A stretch of DNA of 64,000 bases from Paenibacillus tengchongensis (GTDB lineage Bacteria > Bacillota > Bacilli > Paenibacillales > Paenibacillaceae): NCBI RefSeq assembly GCF_008973665.1, contig NZ_WACP01000007.1, positions 248,001 through 312,000 of the forward strand, in the 5' to 3' direction. The notes beneath the pieces were generated by a model. The model was not told the origin of the DNA, ran no database searches, and was given only the letters and a program-made list of their open reading frames with translations. Positions 26,516-36,407 of the stretch are shown piece by piece. Each line of letters starts with the position of its first letter. Positions within the stretch are counted from its first letter, which is position 1. The position numbers were made by a program, and so were the translations under genes.

Positions 26516-28165
26516 ATGCGGGATTTCGAAGAGAGTATATATCAGCTGATCGTGGAGACCTCCACCAACCTGCCGGGCGATGTGCGGCGGGCTGTGGCCA
26601 AGGGGCGCGCGCTGGAGGACCGGGCGACCCGTTCCGGTCTGGCGCTGACGACCATCGCACAGAATATCGGTATGGCCGAGCAGGAGGTATCACCGATCTG
26701 CCAGGATACGGGGATGCCGACTTTCATCGTGCATACGCCTGTCGGCGTGAATCAGATGGAGATGAAAAAGGATATCCACAGCGCCATTGTCCGGGCCACC
26801 AAGGGCGGCAAGCTGCGCCCCAACTCCGTGGACTCACTGACGGGCGAGAATAGCGGCGATAATCTGGGCGCAGGCACACCGGTGATTCATTTTGAACAGT
26901 GGGAAGAGGAGAACATCGATGTCCGGCTGATTCTCAAAGGCGGCGGCTGCGAGAACAAGAATATCCAGTACAGCCTTCCGGCGGAGCTGGAGGGGCTGGG
27001 CAAAGCCGGACGCGATCTCGACGGCATCCGCAAATGCATTCTGCATGCCGTTTACCAGGCGCAAGGGCAGGGCTGCAGCGCGGGCTTTCTGGGCGTCGGC
27101 ATCGGCGGTGACCGTACCACCGGTTATGAGCTGGCGAAGAAGCAGCTGTTCCGGAAGGTGGATGATGTGAATCCGGTCGCCGATCTGGCCAAGCTGGAAG
27201 ACTACATTATGGAGAATGCCAACAAGCTGGGTATCGGCACCATGGGCTTCGGCGGAGAGGTAACGCTGCTGGGCTGCAAGGTGGGCGTGATGAACCGGCT
27301 GCCGGCCAGCTTCTTCGTCTCGGTGGCCTATAATTGCTGGGCGTTCCGCCGCCAGGGTGTGCTGATCGAGCCTGCGAACGGCGGTATCCAGGAATGGCTT
27401 TACGAGAGCGGCACAGGAATCTCGGTAGAGGGTGAGCCGGAGGTCCTGGAAACTGTCGCTGCCGGACGGCTTGGCGCTGCCGTTAACGACGGTGTTGCTC
27501 CTGTAGACATGACGATTGCAGCAGCACCGGAGATCGCTTCAGCGGCTTCAACTGCTTCCGCAGACAGCCAGTCTTCCGGGGGAACGCGGGAAATCCGGCT
27601 GACGACGCCGATCAGCGAAGAGCAGATCCGCAGCCTGCGTGTCGGCGACGTGGTGATTCTTTCCGGGGAAATGCACACCGGACGCGATGCCCTGCATAAA
27701 TACCTGATGGACCATGATGCGCCTGTTGATTTGAACGGAGCAGTCATTTACCACTGCGGTCCTGTCATGCTGAAGGATGAGGAAGGCTGGCATGTTAAGG
27801 CTGCCGGCCCAACGACGAGCATCCGTGAGGAGCCGTATCAAGGAGCAATCCTGAAGAAGTTCGGCATCCGCGCCGTCATCGGCAAAGGCGGTATGGGACC
27901 GAAGACCCTGCAGGCGTTGCAGGAGCACGGCGGTGTGTACCTGAATGCGATCGGCGGAGCTGCGCAATATTATGCCGAATGTCTCAAGAAGGTCAACGGC
28001 GTGGACTTTATGGAATTCGGGATTCCCGAGGCGATGTGGCATCTGCAGGTCGAGGATTTTGCCGCGATTGTTACGATGGACTCCCACGGAAACAGCCTGC
28101 ATGCAGACGTGGAGAAGGGTTCTGCCGCCAAGCTGGCGTTGTTCAAGGAGCCGGTCTTTAAGTAA
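26516..28165 (+). CDS. fumA: Class I (iron-sulfur) fumarate hydratase
   Basis: ATG 26516 has AGAGGAGC at about 10 nt; TTG 26507 is an alternative. The 549-residue chain joins the alpha-type domain (1 to about 280) and the beta-type domain (about 365-549) through an Ala/Ser-rich linker of about 45 residues. Cysteines in ICQDTGMP, GGGCENKN and GCSAGF are the expected [4Fe-4S] ligands. It interconverts fumarate and malate. Bacillus subtilis uses the unrelated class II FumC, so an oxygen-sensitive enzyme here is a difference. A terminator follows at 28195-28229. Confidence 0.9.
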   Translation: MRDFEESIYQLIVETSTNLPGDVRRAVAKGRALEDRATRSGLALTTIAQNIGMAEQEVSPICQDTGMPTFIVHTPVGVNQMEMKKDIHSAIVRATKGGKLRPNSVDSLTGENSGDNLGAGTPVIHFEQWEEENIDVRLILKGGGCENKNIQYSLPAELEGLGKAGRDLDGIRKCILHAVYQAQGQGCSAGFLGVGIGGDRTTGYELAKKQLFRKVDDVNPVADLAKLEDYIMENANKLGIGTMGFGGEVTLLGCKVGVMNRLPASFFVSVAYNCWAFRRQGVLIEPANGGIQEWLYESGTGISVEGEPEVLETVAAGRLGAAVNDGVAPVDMTIAAAPEIASAASTASADSQSSGGTREIRLTTPISEEQIRSLRVGDVVILSGEMHTGRDALHKYLMDHDAPVDLNGAVIYHCGPVMLKDEEGWHVKAAGPTTSIREEPYQGAILKKFGIRAVIGKGGMGPKTLQALQEHGGVYLNAIGGAAQYYAECLKKVNGVDFMEFGIPEAMWHLQVEDFAAIVTMDSHGNSLHADVEKGSAAKLALFKEPVFK

Positions 28166-28194
28166 ATTACAGCACTCATTTAACATGCCTGAAT

Positions 28195-28229
28195 GCCCTT
28201 TTCGGACCGTGAGTCCGGATAGGGCTTTT
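28195..28229 (+). terminator. Terminator after fumarase
   Basis: GCCCTTTTCGGAC pairs with GTCCGGATAGGGC (a few internal mismatches) and ends in TTTTGG. Confidence 0.75.
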
Positions 28230-28280
28230 GGCCATACAACGCCGCTCGCCCCATCATCATCCATAGAAAGAGGCGAATAA

Positions 28281-28445
28281 ATGAAACTAACTGCTTTTCA
28301 GATTGTCTTCATTATCCTCATCATTAATGCGGTGCTTAATCTAACTCTTGCTGAGCTAGGACCCGTAAGTATTACACTAAACGTTGTAGTAATCCTTATA
28401 TGTACCATGGGATTTATTGTAATCCCTATCAAACGCAGAAAATAG
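28281..28445 (+). CDS. Small two-helix membrane protein (54 aa)
   Basis: ATG 28281 follows AAAGAGGCG. The product begins MKLTAFQIVFIILIINAVL, has a second hydrophobic stretch (VSITLNVVVILICTMGFIVI) and ends with the basic tail PIKRRK. This suggests a two-pass hairpin with the C-terminus inside. No family recognised. It follows the fumarase terminator and stands alone, so it probably has its own promoter, not identified. Confidence 0.55.
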   Translation: MKLTAFQIVFIILIINAVLNLTLAELGPVSITLNVVVILICTMGFIVIPIKRRK

Positions 28446-28703
28446 GCTGCTTGTATGAGCCGGATACAGCCCGGACTTTTACAAGGATAACAGGCCTTTA
28501 AGGCCCCTGCCAAAAAATGATCATCAGCGGTCCCGGTATTATTCCGGCCAAGCCGGTAATTCGGTAATGCGGTATATATTTCTGCGTCACGGATTGCTGA
28601 CATCCATAATAGAACGTTCGCCGGTATATTATCCCAAAGAAAGAGCTGGAATCAGACAAACTGATGGCCGCATATGGGTACATAAACGCGAATGAGGTGG
28701 ATA

Positions 28704-28916
28704 ATGAGACCTACGTTACATAAGCATGAGTTTCAAGTCTTTGTCATCACCAAGGGAGATGTGCTCCGTTTCTTCGTTATTGAGATTATTATCGGGACCG
28801 TGACGTATTCGCTGGCCATGAAGCTTGTTCATAATGTAGTGCTGGCCAGTGCGGGCGGGTGGGCATGGACCGAGGGGATGAAACGGCTGGGCCTTAAGGA
28901 GCTATTCGGAAAATAA
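28704..28916 (+). CDS. Small membrane-associated protein (70 aa)
   Basis: ATG 28704 follows GAGGTGG. The product starts MRPTLHKHEFQVFVITKGDV and has a hydrophobic stretch (LRFFVIEIIIGTVTYSLAMKL) and a second weaker one (VVLASAGGWAWTEGM). It ends GLKELFGK. It may be a one- or two-pass membrane protein. I do not recognise the family. A good terminator follows within 15 bp. Confidence 0.55.
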   Translation: MRPTLHKHEFQVFVITKGDVLRFFVIEIIIGTVTYSLAMKLVHNVVLASAGGWAWTEGMKRLGLKELFGK

Positions 28917-28926
28917 AGTGCAGCGG

Positions 28927-28954
28927 GCCATTCCTTTACGGGATGGCTTTTTTA
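28927..28954 (+). terminator. Terminator after the 70-aa membrane protein gene
   Basis: GCCATTCC pairs with GGGATGGC across a five-base loop, followed by six T. Confidence 0.85.
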
Positions 28955-28987
28955 GTTGCTTCTGCAAAAAAACATGAATTATATTTC

Positions 28988-29035
28988 TTGACAACGTAAC
29001 AGGGGCGTGGTAATTTTTAGGGGAAACCGGTTTCC
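28988..29035 (+). promoter_or_regulatory. igtY promoter with perfect LacI-type operator
   Basis: TTGACA (28988-28993) and TAATTT (29011-29016) are 17 nt apart. The perfect 14-bp palindrome GGAAACCGGTTTCC (29022-29035) lies where transcription would start. AAACCGGTTT with a central CG is the standard LacI/GalR-family operator form, so bound repressor would block initiation. The LacI-family gene at 36408-37424 is the natural candidate. A leader of about 270 nt follows. Beyond these sites and the cre-like site, the 386-bp gap before igtY shows only a small CTTGC/GCAAG hairpin. Confidence 0.75.
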
Positions 29036-29272
29036 TGTACCAAATGTTAACTTGCAACATGAAGCTGCAGTTCTTCAGTACCCCTGCCTGTCCTTCACTC
29101 AACGTTGTCAGTCACTTCAGCTGCTTGCCTGTCAGCAAGTCCCGGAAAGCCGGCTTCACCCCGCAATACCGCCAGTCAATCTGTAAGTTCCAGGTATCCT
29201 GCAAGACGATCCAGTGAGTTAGGAAGTAGAAGTGCAGTCTGTTGCCATTTTGTGCAAACGATTTAACTGAAT

Positions 29273-29286
29273 TGAAAACGCTTTTA
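29273..29286 (+). promoter_or_regulatory. cre-like site (CcpA) before igtY
   Basis: TGAAAACGCTTTTA matches the catabolite-responsive element pattern TGWAANCGNTNWCA at 13 of 14 positions. It ends 16 bp before the start codon, where CcpA could block elongation. A weaker match (TGCAAACGATTTAA) lies at 29253-29266. Confidence 0.6.
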
Positions 29287-29302
29287 CGAGAGGGAGATGA
29301 GG

Positions 29303-32251
29303 ATGAAACGCAAACCATGGCTTGTTCCCGTTCTGATTGCATCCATTGTACTTTCCATCACGATGAATTTGTTTGTTGTGCCTCCGGCGCAGGTGGAGGC
29401 CGCCAGCATCGGCACTGTAACCGAGAATGACACGATTTATCAGATTATGGTAGACCGTTTCCACGACGGCGATTCCTCCAATAACGCCACTGGAAGCGCA
29501 ATCCGTTACGGAGAGAACTCCGAAGAGGATTTCCGCTACATGAAGGGCGGCGACTGGCAGGGCGTCATCGACAAGCTCCCGTATATAGCGGGCATGGGCT
29601 ATACGGCGATCTGGATTTCTCCGGTGGCCGAGCCGCAGATGACGAACCGGGAGAACAACGGCTCCGGCAAGAATACCGCCTACCACGGCTATAATGTCAA
29701 AGACCCCAACAAAGCCAATCCATACTTCGGCACCAAGGAAAAACTGAAGGAGCTGGTGGATTCGGCCCATGCTCTCGGCATCAAGGTCATTATCGATGTC
29801 GTGCCGAACCATATCGGCGATTACATGCTTGGCACGCAAGCATACTACGATATTCCAGCCTTGCAGCCGGCTGCGCCGTTCAACAACCCGGCCTGGTATC
29901 ATCATAACGGTGATATTAACTGGTCGTTGGCGGATGGACGGTATGACCAGTGGGCGCAGGACTATCTGGAGAACCATGACCTGGGTGGACTCGACGATAT
30001 TGATTTCGATGTTCCGGCGGCCAAACAGGCAATATTCAGCTCCATTAAGGGCTGGTTCGACTATACCGGCGCCGACGGGGCGCGGGTGGATGCAGCCAAG
30101 CTGATGAAGCCGACCGATATCGGCGAGCTGCAGAATCTGCTGGGCGTCAATACCTTCGGCGAGAATTTCGACGGCAACGCCGAATTCGTCTCCCGCTGGG
30201 TCGGCGCGAACAAGGAATGGGGGATGCTGGACTTCCCGTTGTTCTTCTCGGTGCTGAACAGCTTCGCATACGGCCAGTCCTTTGAAGCCAATGTCAAGAA
30301 TACGCTGGCCCAGGATTCCTATTACAACGGAAATGCGAACCATATGGTCACTTTTATTGATAACCATGACCGTAACCGCTTCCTGACGGAAGCTGGCGGC
30401 AGCGTGGAGAAGCTGCAAAATGCGCTGTCCTTCATCTTCACTGTCCGCGGTACGCCGGTAGTCTTCCAGGGCACCGAGCAGAACAAGGGCAACGGCAACG
30501 GCCAGATAATGACCGGCGGCATCGCCGATACCTGGAACCGCTGGTCGATGGTGAAGCGCGATGCCAGCGGCAATGTGCTCCAGAACTATTTTGACCCGAA
30601 CGCCAGCACTTATAAGCATGTAGCCAAGCTCAATGAGATCCGCAAGAATAACCCGGCTCTGCGCACCGGCACCCAGCGCGAAATGTGGGCCGCACAGAAT
30701 CTCTACGCCTTCTCGCGCCGGATCGACAGCGGTACGAATGTCGGCCAGGAAGTTATCTCCGCGTTCAGCAACGCTTCCGGCGGCACACAGACCGTAACGA
30801 TTCCGCTGCGCGCCGAAAGCTCGCTGGCTGTAGGCACCAAGCTGTATAACCAGTTTAATAGCGCAGATACCGTAACCGTCCAATCGGGTGGCGTTACCGG
30901 CAAACAGATTACAGTATCGGTTAGCGCGAGTTCGGCCAAAATCTACGCCGCAACCCCGCTGTCAACGGATACCACGGCACCAAGTGTTCCTGCGGGTGTA
31001 ACGGCTGTAGCCCAGAACGCTTCCAGTGTAAAGGTAAGCTGGACGGCCTCGACGGATAATGTGGGCGTAACCGGCTATGAGGTGTACCGCAACGGTGTCA
31101 AGGTTGGCACGACGGCAGGCACCTCCTATACCGACAGCGGATTGACCGGCAGCACCAGCTATACCTACACGGTAAAAGCTTATGACGCCGCAACCAATCT
31201 GTCGGCCTTCAGCGTGGCGGCACTGGCAACCACGCCGGCAGGGAACAGTGTAACGATCTACTATAAGCAGGGCTATACCACACCTTACATCCATTACCGC
31301 CCGGCAGGCGGAACATGGACGACTGCGCCCGGCGCAGCCTTACCTGCCGCTGAGATCAGCGGATACAACAAGATTACGATTGACATTGGTGCGGCAAGCC
31401 AACTGGAAGCGGCCTTCAACAATGGAAGTGGCACTTGGGACAGCAATGGTGGCAATAATTACCTGTTCGGCACAGGCACCTGGACGTACACGCCGACAGG
31501 AAGCATTCAGGCGGGTGCGCCGGTATCACCGACGGCCACGCCGACCGCAACACCGACGGCCACGCCGACCGCAACACCGACGGTGACACCGACACCAACG
31601 CCGACTGTGACGCCGACACCGACCCCGACGGTAACGCCGACCGCCACACCGGGGTCTTCGGTTACTATTTATTACAAGAATACGGCTTACACCAATTCAT
31701 ATATCCACTATAAGTTGGATAACTCCAGCACCTGGACGACCGCACCGGGCGTGCAGATGCAGGCCTCTGCCTTTACCGGATACAAGTCGGTAACCGTTCC
31801 GCTGGGCAGTGCGGCCGGGCTGACCGCTGCGTTCAATAATGGCAGCAATACCTGGGATAATAACGGGGGCAATAACTATCACTTTGGTGCCGGAACCTGG
31901 AGCCTGGTGAACGGCAGCATCGCCGCAGGCGAACCTCAGCCGGACAGTGTAACCTTCCGTGTGAACGTACCGGCTTCAACTCCGGCTGACGGTCCGGTCT
32001 ACATCTCCGGCAGCTTCAATAAATGGAATGCCGCCGATCCGGCTTACAAGCTGACCAAGGGCAGCGACGGAGTGTACTCCATTACCCTGAGCCTTCCTGC
32101 GGGCACGGCTGTGACGTATAAGTTCACCCGAGGCGCCTGGACGAACGTAGAGACGGCATCCGGCGGTGCGGACATCGCTAACCGTTCCCTTACGCCTGCG
32201 GGCGGTGCGCAAACGGTGACATTGACCGTACAGCGCTGGAAGGATCAATAA
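29303..32251 (+). CDS. igtY: Secreted GH13 enzyme with FN3, two CBM25 and CBM20-like modules (IgtY-like glucanotransferase)
   Basis: ATG 29303 has the best spacing to GGGAG; ATG 29297 is possible. The 982 residues begin with a signal peptide (cut near VEA-AS, about 34). A GH13 domain with a CGTase-like opening (TIYQIMVDRFHDGD) runs to about 550, with DVVPNH, nucleophile Asp263, acid/base Glu287 and transition-state Asp356. Then come FN3 (about 555-640), CBM25 (about 648-740), a Pro-Thr linker (about 742-784), a second CBM25 (about 785-880) and a CBM20-like starch-binding domain (about 882-982). Size, module order and the GH119 partner match, from memory, IgtY of Bacillus circulans AM7, which makes a cyclomaltopentaose closed by an alpha-1,6 bond. 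A plain alpha-amylase or CGTase cannot be excluded. Confidence 0.75.
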   Translation: MKRKPWLVPVLIASIVLSITMNLFVVPPAQVEAASIGTVTENDTIYQIMVDRFHDGDSSNNATGSAIRYGENSEEDFRYMKGGDWQGVIDKLPYIAGMGYTAIWISPVAEPQMTNRENNGSGKNTAYHGYNVKDPNKANPYFGTKEKLKELVDSAHALGIKVIIDVVPNHIGDYMLGTQAYYDIPALQPAAPFNNPAWYHHNGDINWSLADGRYDQWAQDYLENHDLGGLDDIDFDVPAAKQAIFSSIKGWFDYTGADGARVDAAKLMKPTDIGELQNLLGVNTFGENFDGNAEFVSRWVGANKEWGMLDFPLFFSVLNSFAYGQSFEANVKNTLAQDSYYNGNANHMVTFIDNHDRNRFLTEAGGSVEKLQNALSFIFTVRGTPVVFQGTEQNKGNGNGQIMTGGIADTWNRWSMVKRDASGNVLQNYFDPNASTYKHVAKLNEIRKNNPALRTGTQREMWAAQNLYAFSRRIDSGTNVGQEVISAFSNASGGTQTVTIPLRAESSLAVGTKLYNQFNSADTVTVQSGGVTGKQITVSVSASSAKIYAATPLSTDTTAPSVPAGVTAVAQNASSVKVSWTASTDNVGVTGYEVYRNGVKVGTTAGTSYTDSGLTGSTSYTYTVKAYDAATNLSAFSVAALATTPAGNSVTIYYKQGYTTPYIHYRPAGGTWTTAPGAALPAAEISGYNKITIDIGAASQLEAAFNNGSGTWDSNGGNNYLFGTGTWTYTPTGSIQAGAPVSPTATPTATPTATPTATPTVTPTPTPTVTPTPTPTVTPTATPGSSVTIYYKNTAYTNSYIHYKLDNSSTWTTAPGVQMQASAFTGYKSVTVPLGSAAGLTAAFNNGSNTWDNNGGNNYHFGAGTWSLVNGSIAAGEPQPDSVTFRVNVPASTPADGPVYISGSFNKWNAADPAYKLTKGSDGVYSITLSLPAGTAVTYKFTRGAWTNVETASGGADIANRSLTPAGGAQTVTLTVQRWKDQ
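31527..31655 (+). repeat. Pro-Thr linker minisatellite in igtY
   Basis: The DNA repeats a 12-bp unit of the form ACGCCGACCGCA coding for Thr-Pro-Thr-Ala, Thr-Pro-Thr-Val and Thr-Pro-Thr-Pro steps. It joins the two CBM25 modules and is expected to be extended and protease-resistant. Such repeats change length readily by slippage. Confidence 0.85.
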
Positions 32252-32294
32252 CGGAACATTTCTGTCCAATAGCTGAAAGGGGCTGGTTAACCGG

Positions 32295-35200
32295 ATGAAG
32301 CACTCCAGATTCAGACGGGGGCGCAGAGCGGCGGCCTTGCTGCTCGGCTCTCTGATGCTGGTCCAATCCGCCGGGGCAAGTGTCTCGGCGGAGATTGCGG
32401 CCTCCCATGTATACCACAACCACATGCCGAATTTCTGGGCCTATTATGATGTGAATGCTTATAATTCTTTGCCTGTCGGCAGTCCGGTCCGCTATACGTA
32501 TGACGGCGATGTCATCCAGCTCAAGCAGAATCCGCCGGCGAATTATACGTATTATTTGCCGAACGGCTCGCCGATGCCGCATGACGACCTGGTGTCGTAC
32601 TATTCCCACCATGCGAAGACCGGCGCGTATTTGACCTGGCCCTGGAGCGTGGCGAATACGCTGGACGCCAATCATCCGCAGGCCCAGATGCATGTAACGA
32701 TGTCAGGATCAGTGGTGAATAACGTCAACAATATTATCCAGCGGGGCAATGTCAGCGGGTATACCGATCCGAATTGGGGAACGCCGTGGAAGACCGCGTA
32801 TACTCAGCTTAAGACGGCAAATAACAAAAATACGCTCGACATAATTCATTTTTCCGGGCATCATTCCATGGGACCGCTGGTCGGCAACGATTATTTGCTG
32901 AAGGACCTGATCTACCACGGGGCTACCCTGGCCCAGCCTTATTTTCTGGGCAGCAGCTACAAGTCCTCCAAGGGCTTTTTCCCTACGGAGCTCGGGTTCT
33001 CCGAACGGATCATTCCTGTCCTGGAGAAGCTCGGCATCCAGTGGTCGGTCATCGGGAACAATCATTTCTCGCGGACACTTAAGGATTATCCCTTACTGAA
33101 CAGCCCGGGAGCGGACACGATGGTATCTCCGCCGAACCGCGCCGATCTGCAGAATACCAGCACATTAGGGGCCTGGGTGTCGGAGCCGATGTTCAATGAG
33201 CAGCAGGTTGTCCAGAACAAATACCCGTTCGCCTCGACGGCGCACTGGGTTCAATACGTCGATCCGGCGACAGGCAAGCAGTCCAAGGTGGTCGGTGTGC
33301 CGGTGGCACAGGCCCAGTCCTGGGAGGAAGGCTATCTCGGACAGGTGAAGGCGGATGCCCTGAAGCCATACGAGAACCTGGTGGCACAGAAGCAGATTTT
33401 TGTAGTCGCGCACGACGGCGATAATTCCTCGGGCCGCGCGGGCTCCGAGGAGACGTGGCGGAACGCCGGAAATGTCACTTACTCGGACTCGGGCGTCAAG
33501 GGGATGGGCATTGACGAATATCTGCTGGTCAACATGCCTGCAGCCTCCGATGTGGTCCATGTCCAGGATGGCTCCTGGATTGATACCCGGGATTCTTCCT
33601 CCGACCCGACCTGGTACCACTGGCATCTGCCGTTTGGCATCTGGAAAGGCCAATTCAGCGCCTTTAATCAGGCGAACGGAACCTCCTATGCACCGAAGAA
33701 GAATCTTTCCGGGGTGGAAGAGGGGATGACCGTCTCATTTGAACAAGGCTATCATTATCTGGAACGCAATTTTGCGCTGCTGCAGGCTTCGCTGAATTAT
33801 GCGCAGACCGCAGAGCAGATCTGGCTCGACGAGCATCCGAATTACTGGAAGCCGGCGACGGTACTGGACCGCGAGGTTACGTATGAAGGCAATCAGCTTA
33901 ATCCATGGATGCTCTCTTACCCGGTCAAGGGCGATGCGTCCAAGGATTATGCAGGCGGCGCCAATCCGGCTGAGCTGGCCTGGTACTTCCTGTTGCCGGC
34001 GATGGATTCCGGCTTCGGCTATTACGACGAGAATGTGGATGACAGCGTGAAGCCGACGCTGGCGTTTAACCAGTCCATCTATTTCTCCAAGCCTTATGTC
34101 ACCCAGAAGCTGGCCAAAGACAAGACCGGTCCGTCCGTATGGTGGCCGCAGCGCTATCCGTACAACCCCGGCAGCGCGAATGTCAGCAAGGCCGAAGGCT
34201 GGACGCTGCAGCATTTCAACAATGAGTTTGCCATCTATACCTACGCTTACGATACGAGCGGCATCAGCGACATTAAGGTTAAGATCCGGGTGCACCGCGA
34301 TAAAACAGCGGACGCTACCGACAATACATTCAAGGTCTATGATCCCGAAGGCTTGGCTGCCGCAGGCGTTGCCGGCATTAATCCGGATAAGGTCGGCGAG
34401 TGGGTAGAGTACCCGATGAATGTCCGCGACCTGAATCCGGATATTAACGGCGTCGCCTGGCAGCCGGGCAGCAAAGCGGTGATGGAGAAGGTTCCGGCGT
34501 CGGAAATCGGCGACCTGTACTTCAGCTATATCTCCGATTACCGCGACCAATTGCTGGATTACTATATTGAAGCAACGGATGACAAGGGCAATGTGACCCG
34601 CAGCGAGATCCAGCAGGTGTATGTCGGGGCAGGCAGGTATACGCAGTCCGGAGGAAAGTATACGGAGAGCATTAACGGAACCATCGAGGGCACGCATCCG
34701 TTCATTACCGATGTGCCTGCCGTTCCGGATCTCGAAGCTCCGAGCACGCCAGCGAACCTGCAGGCTTCGGTAGTAAACGCGTCTTCGGCAGCACTGACCT
34801 GGAACGCTGCCACCGACAACGTGCGGATTGCCGGATATGAGATCTTCCGGAACGGCGTGAAGGTTGGTACGGCTGCAGGCACCTCGTATACCGACAGCGG
34901 ACTTGCAGGCAGCACTTCCTACGAGTATAAGATCCGGGCATTCGACGCGGCGGGCAATATGTCGGCCTTCAGCGCAGCTGCTGCGGTGACGACTCCTGCG
35001 GGGAACAATGTGACGATCTATTACAAGCAGGGGTATCCTTCGCCTTATATTCATTACCGGCCGGCCGGAGGCACATGGACGACAGCGCCCGGCGTGCCGA
35101 TTCCGGCATCGGAACTCAGCGGCTACAATAAGATCACCATCAACATCGGGGCAGCCACCCAACTGGAAGCCTGCTTCAACAACGGCAGCGGCACCTGGGA

Positions 35201-36071
35201 CAGCAACGGCGGCAGCAATTACCTGTTCGGTGTCGGCACCTGGACCTACACGCCTACCGGCAGCATTAAGTCCGGTGCTCCGGTGACGCCAACGGCAACC
35301 CCGTCAGCGACGCCAACGGTAACCCCGACGGCCACGCCGACCGCAACGCCAACGGCAACACCGACTGCCACACCGACCGCCACGGCGACCGCGACGCCAA
35401 CGGCAACACCGACCGCGACACCGACCGTGACGCCGACTGCCACGCCAACTGCGACACCGACGTCTACGCCGACCGCTGTGGCGAACATTTATTACAAGAA
35501 CACGGCTTTCAGCAATTCATATATCCATTACAAGCTGAATAATGCCACCACCTGGACGACCGCTCCCGGTGCGCAGATGCAGTCCTCTTCCTTCGCCGGG
35601 TACAAATTCCTGTCCATCCCGCTCGGCAGTGCTACGGGTCTGACCGCTGCCTTCAATAACGGAAGCGGCACCTGGGACAATAACGGCGGAAATAATTATA
35701 ATTTCACGGCAGGAACCTGGAGTCTGGTGAACGGCACTGTTACAGCGGGTCAGCCCCAGGCGGACGGTGTGACGTTCCGGGTGAGCGTTCCTGTCTCTAC
35801 GCCGGCGGATGCAGCCGTGTATCTCTCCGGCAGCTTTAACAGCTGGAATGCGGCAGACCCCGCATATAAGCTGACCAAGGGCAGCGACGGTGTATATTCC
35901 GTTACGCTCAGCCTGCCTGCCGGAACGGCAGTGCAGTATAAGCTGACACGCGGCAGCTGGGCATCCGTTGAAACAGCTTCCGGCGGTGCAGATATTGCCA
36001 ACCGGACATTGACGCCTGCCGGAGGGGCACAGACCGTCACACTGACGGTCCAGCGCTGGAAGGACCAGTAA
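32295..36071 (+). CDS. igtZ: Secreted GH119 alpha-amylase with FN3, two CBM25 and CBM20-like modules (IgtZ-like)
   Basis: ATG 32295 follows AAAGGGG. The 1,258 residues begin with a signal peptide (about 1-32). The large N-terminal catalytic part (about 36-800) is not GH13: it has [12 protein letters not shown] at its start, [10 protein letters not shown] with Glu232 and FVVAHDGDN with Asp374. These match, one residue shifted, the Glu231/Asp373 pair I recall being proposed for GH119 by analogy to GH57. After it come FN3 (about 813-900), CBM25, a Thr-Pro linker, CBM25 and a CBM20-like domain (about 1157-1258). GH119 is a very small family founded on IgtZ of B. circulans AM7, which hydrolyses starch and cyclic products. 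It follows igtY by 43 bp, so the two should be one operon. Confidence 0.8.
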   Translation: MKHSRFRRGRRAAALLLGSLMLVQSAGASVSAEIAASHVYHNHMPNFWAYYDVNAYNSLPVGSPVRYTYDGDVIQLKQNPPANYTYYLPNGSPMPHDDLVSYYSHHAKTGAYLTWPWSVANTLDANHPQAQMHVTMSGSVVNNVNNIIQRGNVSGYTDPNWGTPWKTAYTQLKTANNKNTLDIIHFSGHHSMGPLVGNDYLLKDLIYHGATLAQPYFLGSSYKSSKGFFPTELGFSERIIPVLEKLGIQWSVIGNNHFSRTLKDYPLLNSPGADTMVSPPNRADLQNTSTLGAWVSEPMFNEQQVVQNKYPFASTAHWVQYVDPATGKQSKVVGVPVAQAQSWEEGYLGQVKADALKPYENLVAQKQIFVVAHDGDNSSGRAGSEETWRNAGNVTYSDSGVKGMGIDEYLLVNMPAASDVVHVQDGSWIDTRDSSSDPTWYHWHLPFGIWKGQFSAFNQANGTSYAPKKNLSGVEEGMTVSFEQGYHYLERNFALLQASLNYAQTAEQIWLDEHPNYWKPATVLDREVTYEGNQLNPWMLSYPVKGDASKDYAGGANPAELAWYFLLPAMDSGFGYYDENVDDSVKPTLAFNQSIYFSKPYVTQKLAKDKTGPSVWWPQRYPYNPGSANVSKAEGWTLQHFNNEFAIYTYAYDTSGISDIKVKIRVHRDKTADATDNTFKVYDPEGLAAAGVAGINPDKVGEWVEYPMNVRDLNPDINGVAWQPGSKAVMEKVPASEIGDLYFSYISDYRDQLLDYYIEATDDKGNVTRSEIQQVYVGAGRYTQSGGKYTESINGTIEGTHPFITDVPAVPDLEAPSTPANLQASVVNASSAALTWNAATDNVRIAGYEIFRNGVKVGTAAGTSYTDSGLAGSTSYEYKIRAFDAAGNMSAFSAAAAVTTPAGNNVTIYYKQGYPSPYIHYRPAGGTWTTAPGVPIPASELSGYNKITINIGAATQLEACFNNGSGTWDSNGGSNYLFGVGTWTYTPTGSIKSGAPVTPTATPSATPTVTPTATPTATPTATPTATPTATATATPTATPTATPTVTPTATPTATPTSTPTAVANIYYKNTAFSNSYIHYKLNNATTWTTAPGAQMQSSSFAGYKFLSIPLGSATGLTAAFNNGSGTWDNNGGNNYNFTAGTWSLVNGTVTAGQPQADGVTFRVSVPVSTPADAAVYLSGSFNSWNAADPAYKLTKGSDGVYSVTLSLPAGTAVQYKLTRGSWASVETASGGADIANRTLTPAGGAQTVTLTVQRWKDQ
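35281..35480 (+). repeat. Thr-Pro linker minisatellite in igtZ
   Basis: About 200 bp of a 12-bp ACGCCAACGGCA-type unit codes for Thr-Pro-Thr-Ala steps with Thr-Pro-Thr-Val and Thr-Pro-Thr-Ser variants. It joins the two CBM25 modules and is about 70 bp longer than the linker in igtY. Confidence 0.85.
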
Positions 36072-36106
36072 GCAGTCACCGCGCCCCAGCATAAGAATGA
36101 AAAGCG

Positions 36107-36152
36107 AAAACCGTACCGGCAAAGGGAAGCCCTTGCCTGGTACGGTTTTTTT
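36107..36152 (+). terminator. Terminator after igtZ
   Basis: AAAACCGTACC-GGCAAAGGG pairs with CCCTTGCC-GGTACGGTTTT (one bulged T) and runs into a T tract. It closes the igtYZ operon. Confidence 0.9.
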
Positions 36153-36407
36153 CAGCGGGATATAGCGCCTCTACACAGCACCTGCACCGGCGCAGCTGCG
36201 GTCTCAGGAATATGAAGCATCCATCCTATCTGGTTCCAGGCAAGAGAAAGCTATCCGGCACCAACGGGTCCCAGATTGCATTTTGTACAACAGATGCTCC
36301 GTTCAAGCTGACGCGCGACAAACCACACAAGCCGAACACAAGCCGTATCCCACAACTTGCGGGCTATTCCCCGGACTAGCAGCCGCAGCATCCCACAAGT
36401 TCGCAGC
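36153..36407. other. Gap with a short direct repeat, no gene seen
   Basis: Between the igtZ terminator and the lacI-type gene there is no supported ORF. A short near-repeat is present: ATCCCACAACTTGCGGGC near 36348 and ATCCCACAAGTTCGCAGCC near 36390. No T-run hairpin for the minus-strand regulator was found. Confidence 0.5.

Noticed and set aside
31527..31655. Possible CRISPR or intergenic repeat in the starch enzyme genes
   Set aside because: The repeat is in frame and codes for a Pro-Thr linker between binding modules.
33735..35162. 475-codon minus-strand frame inside igtZ
   Set aside because: Shadow of the GH119 frame; no ribosome site.
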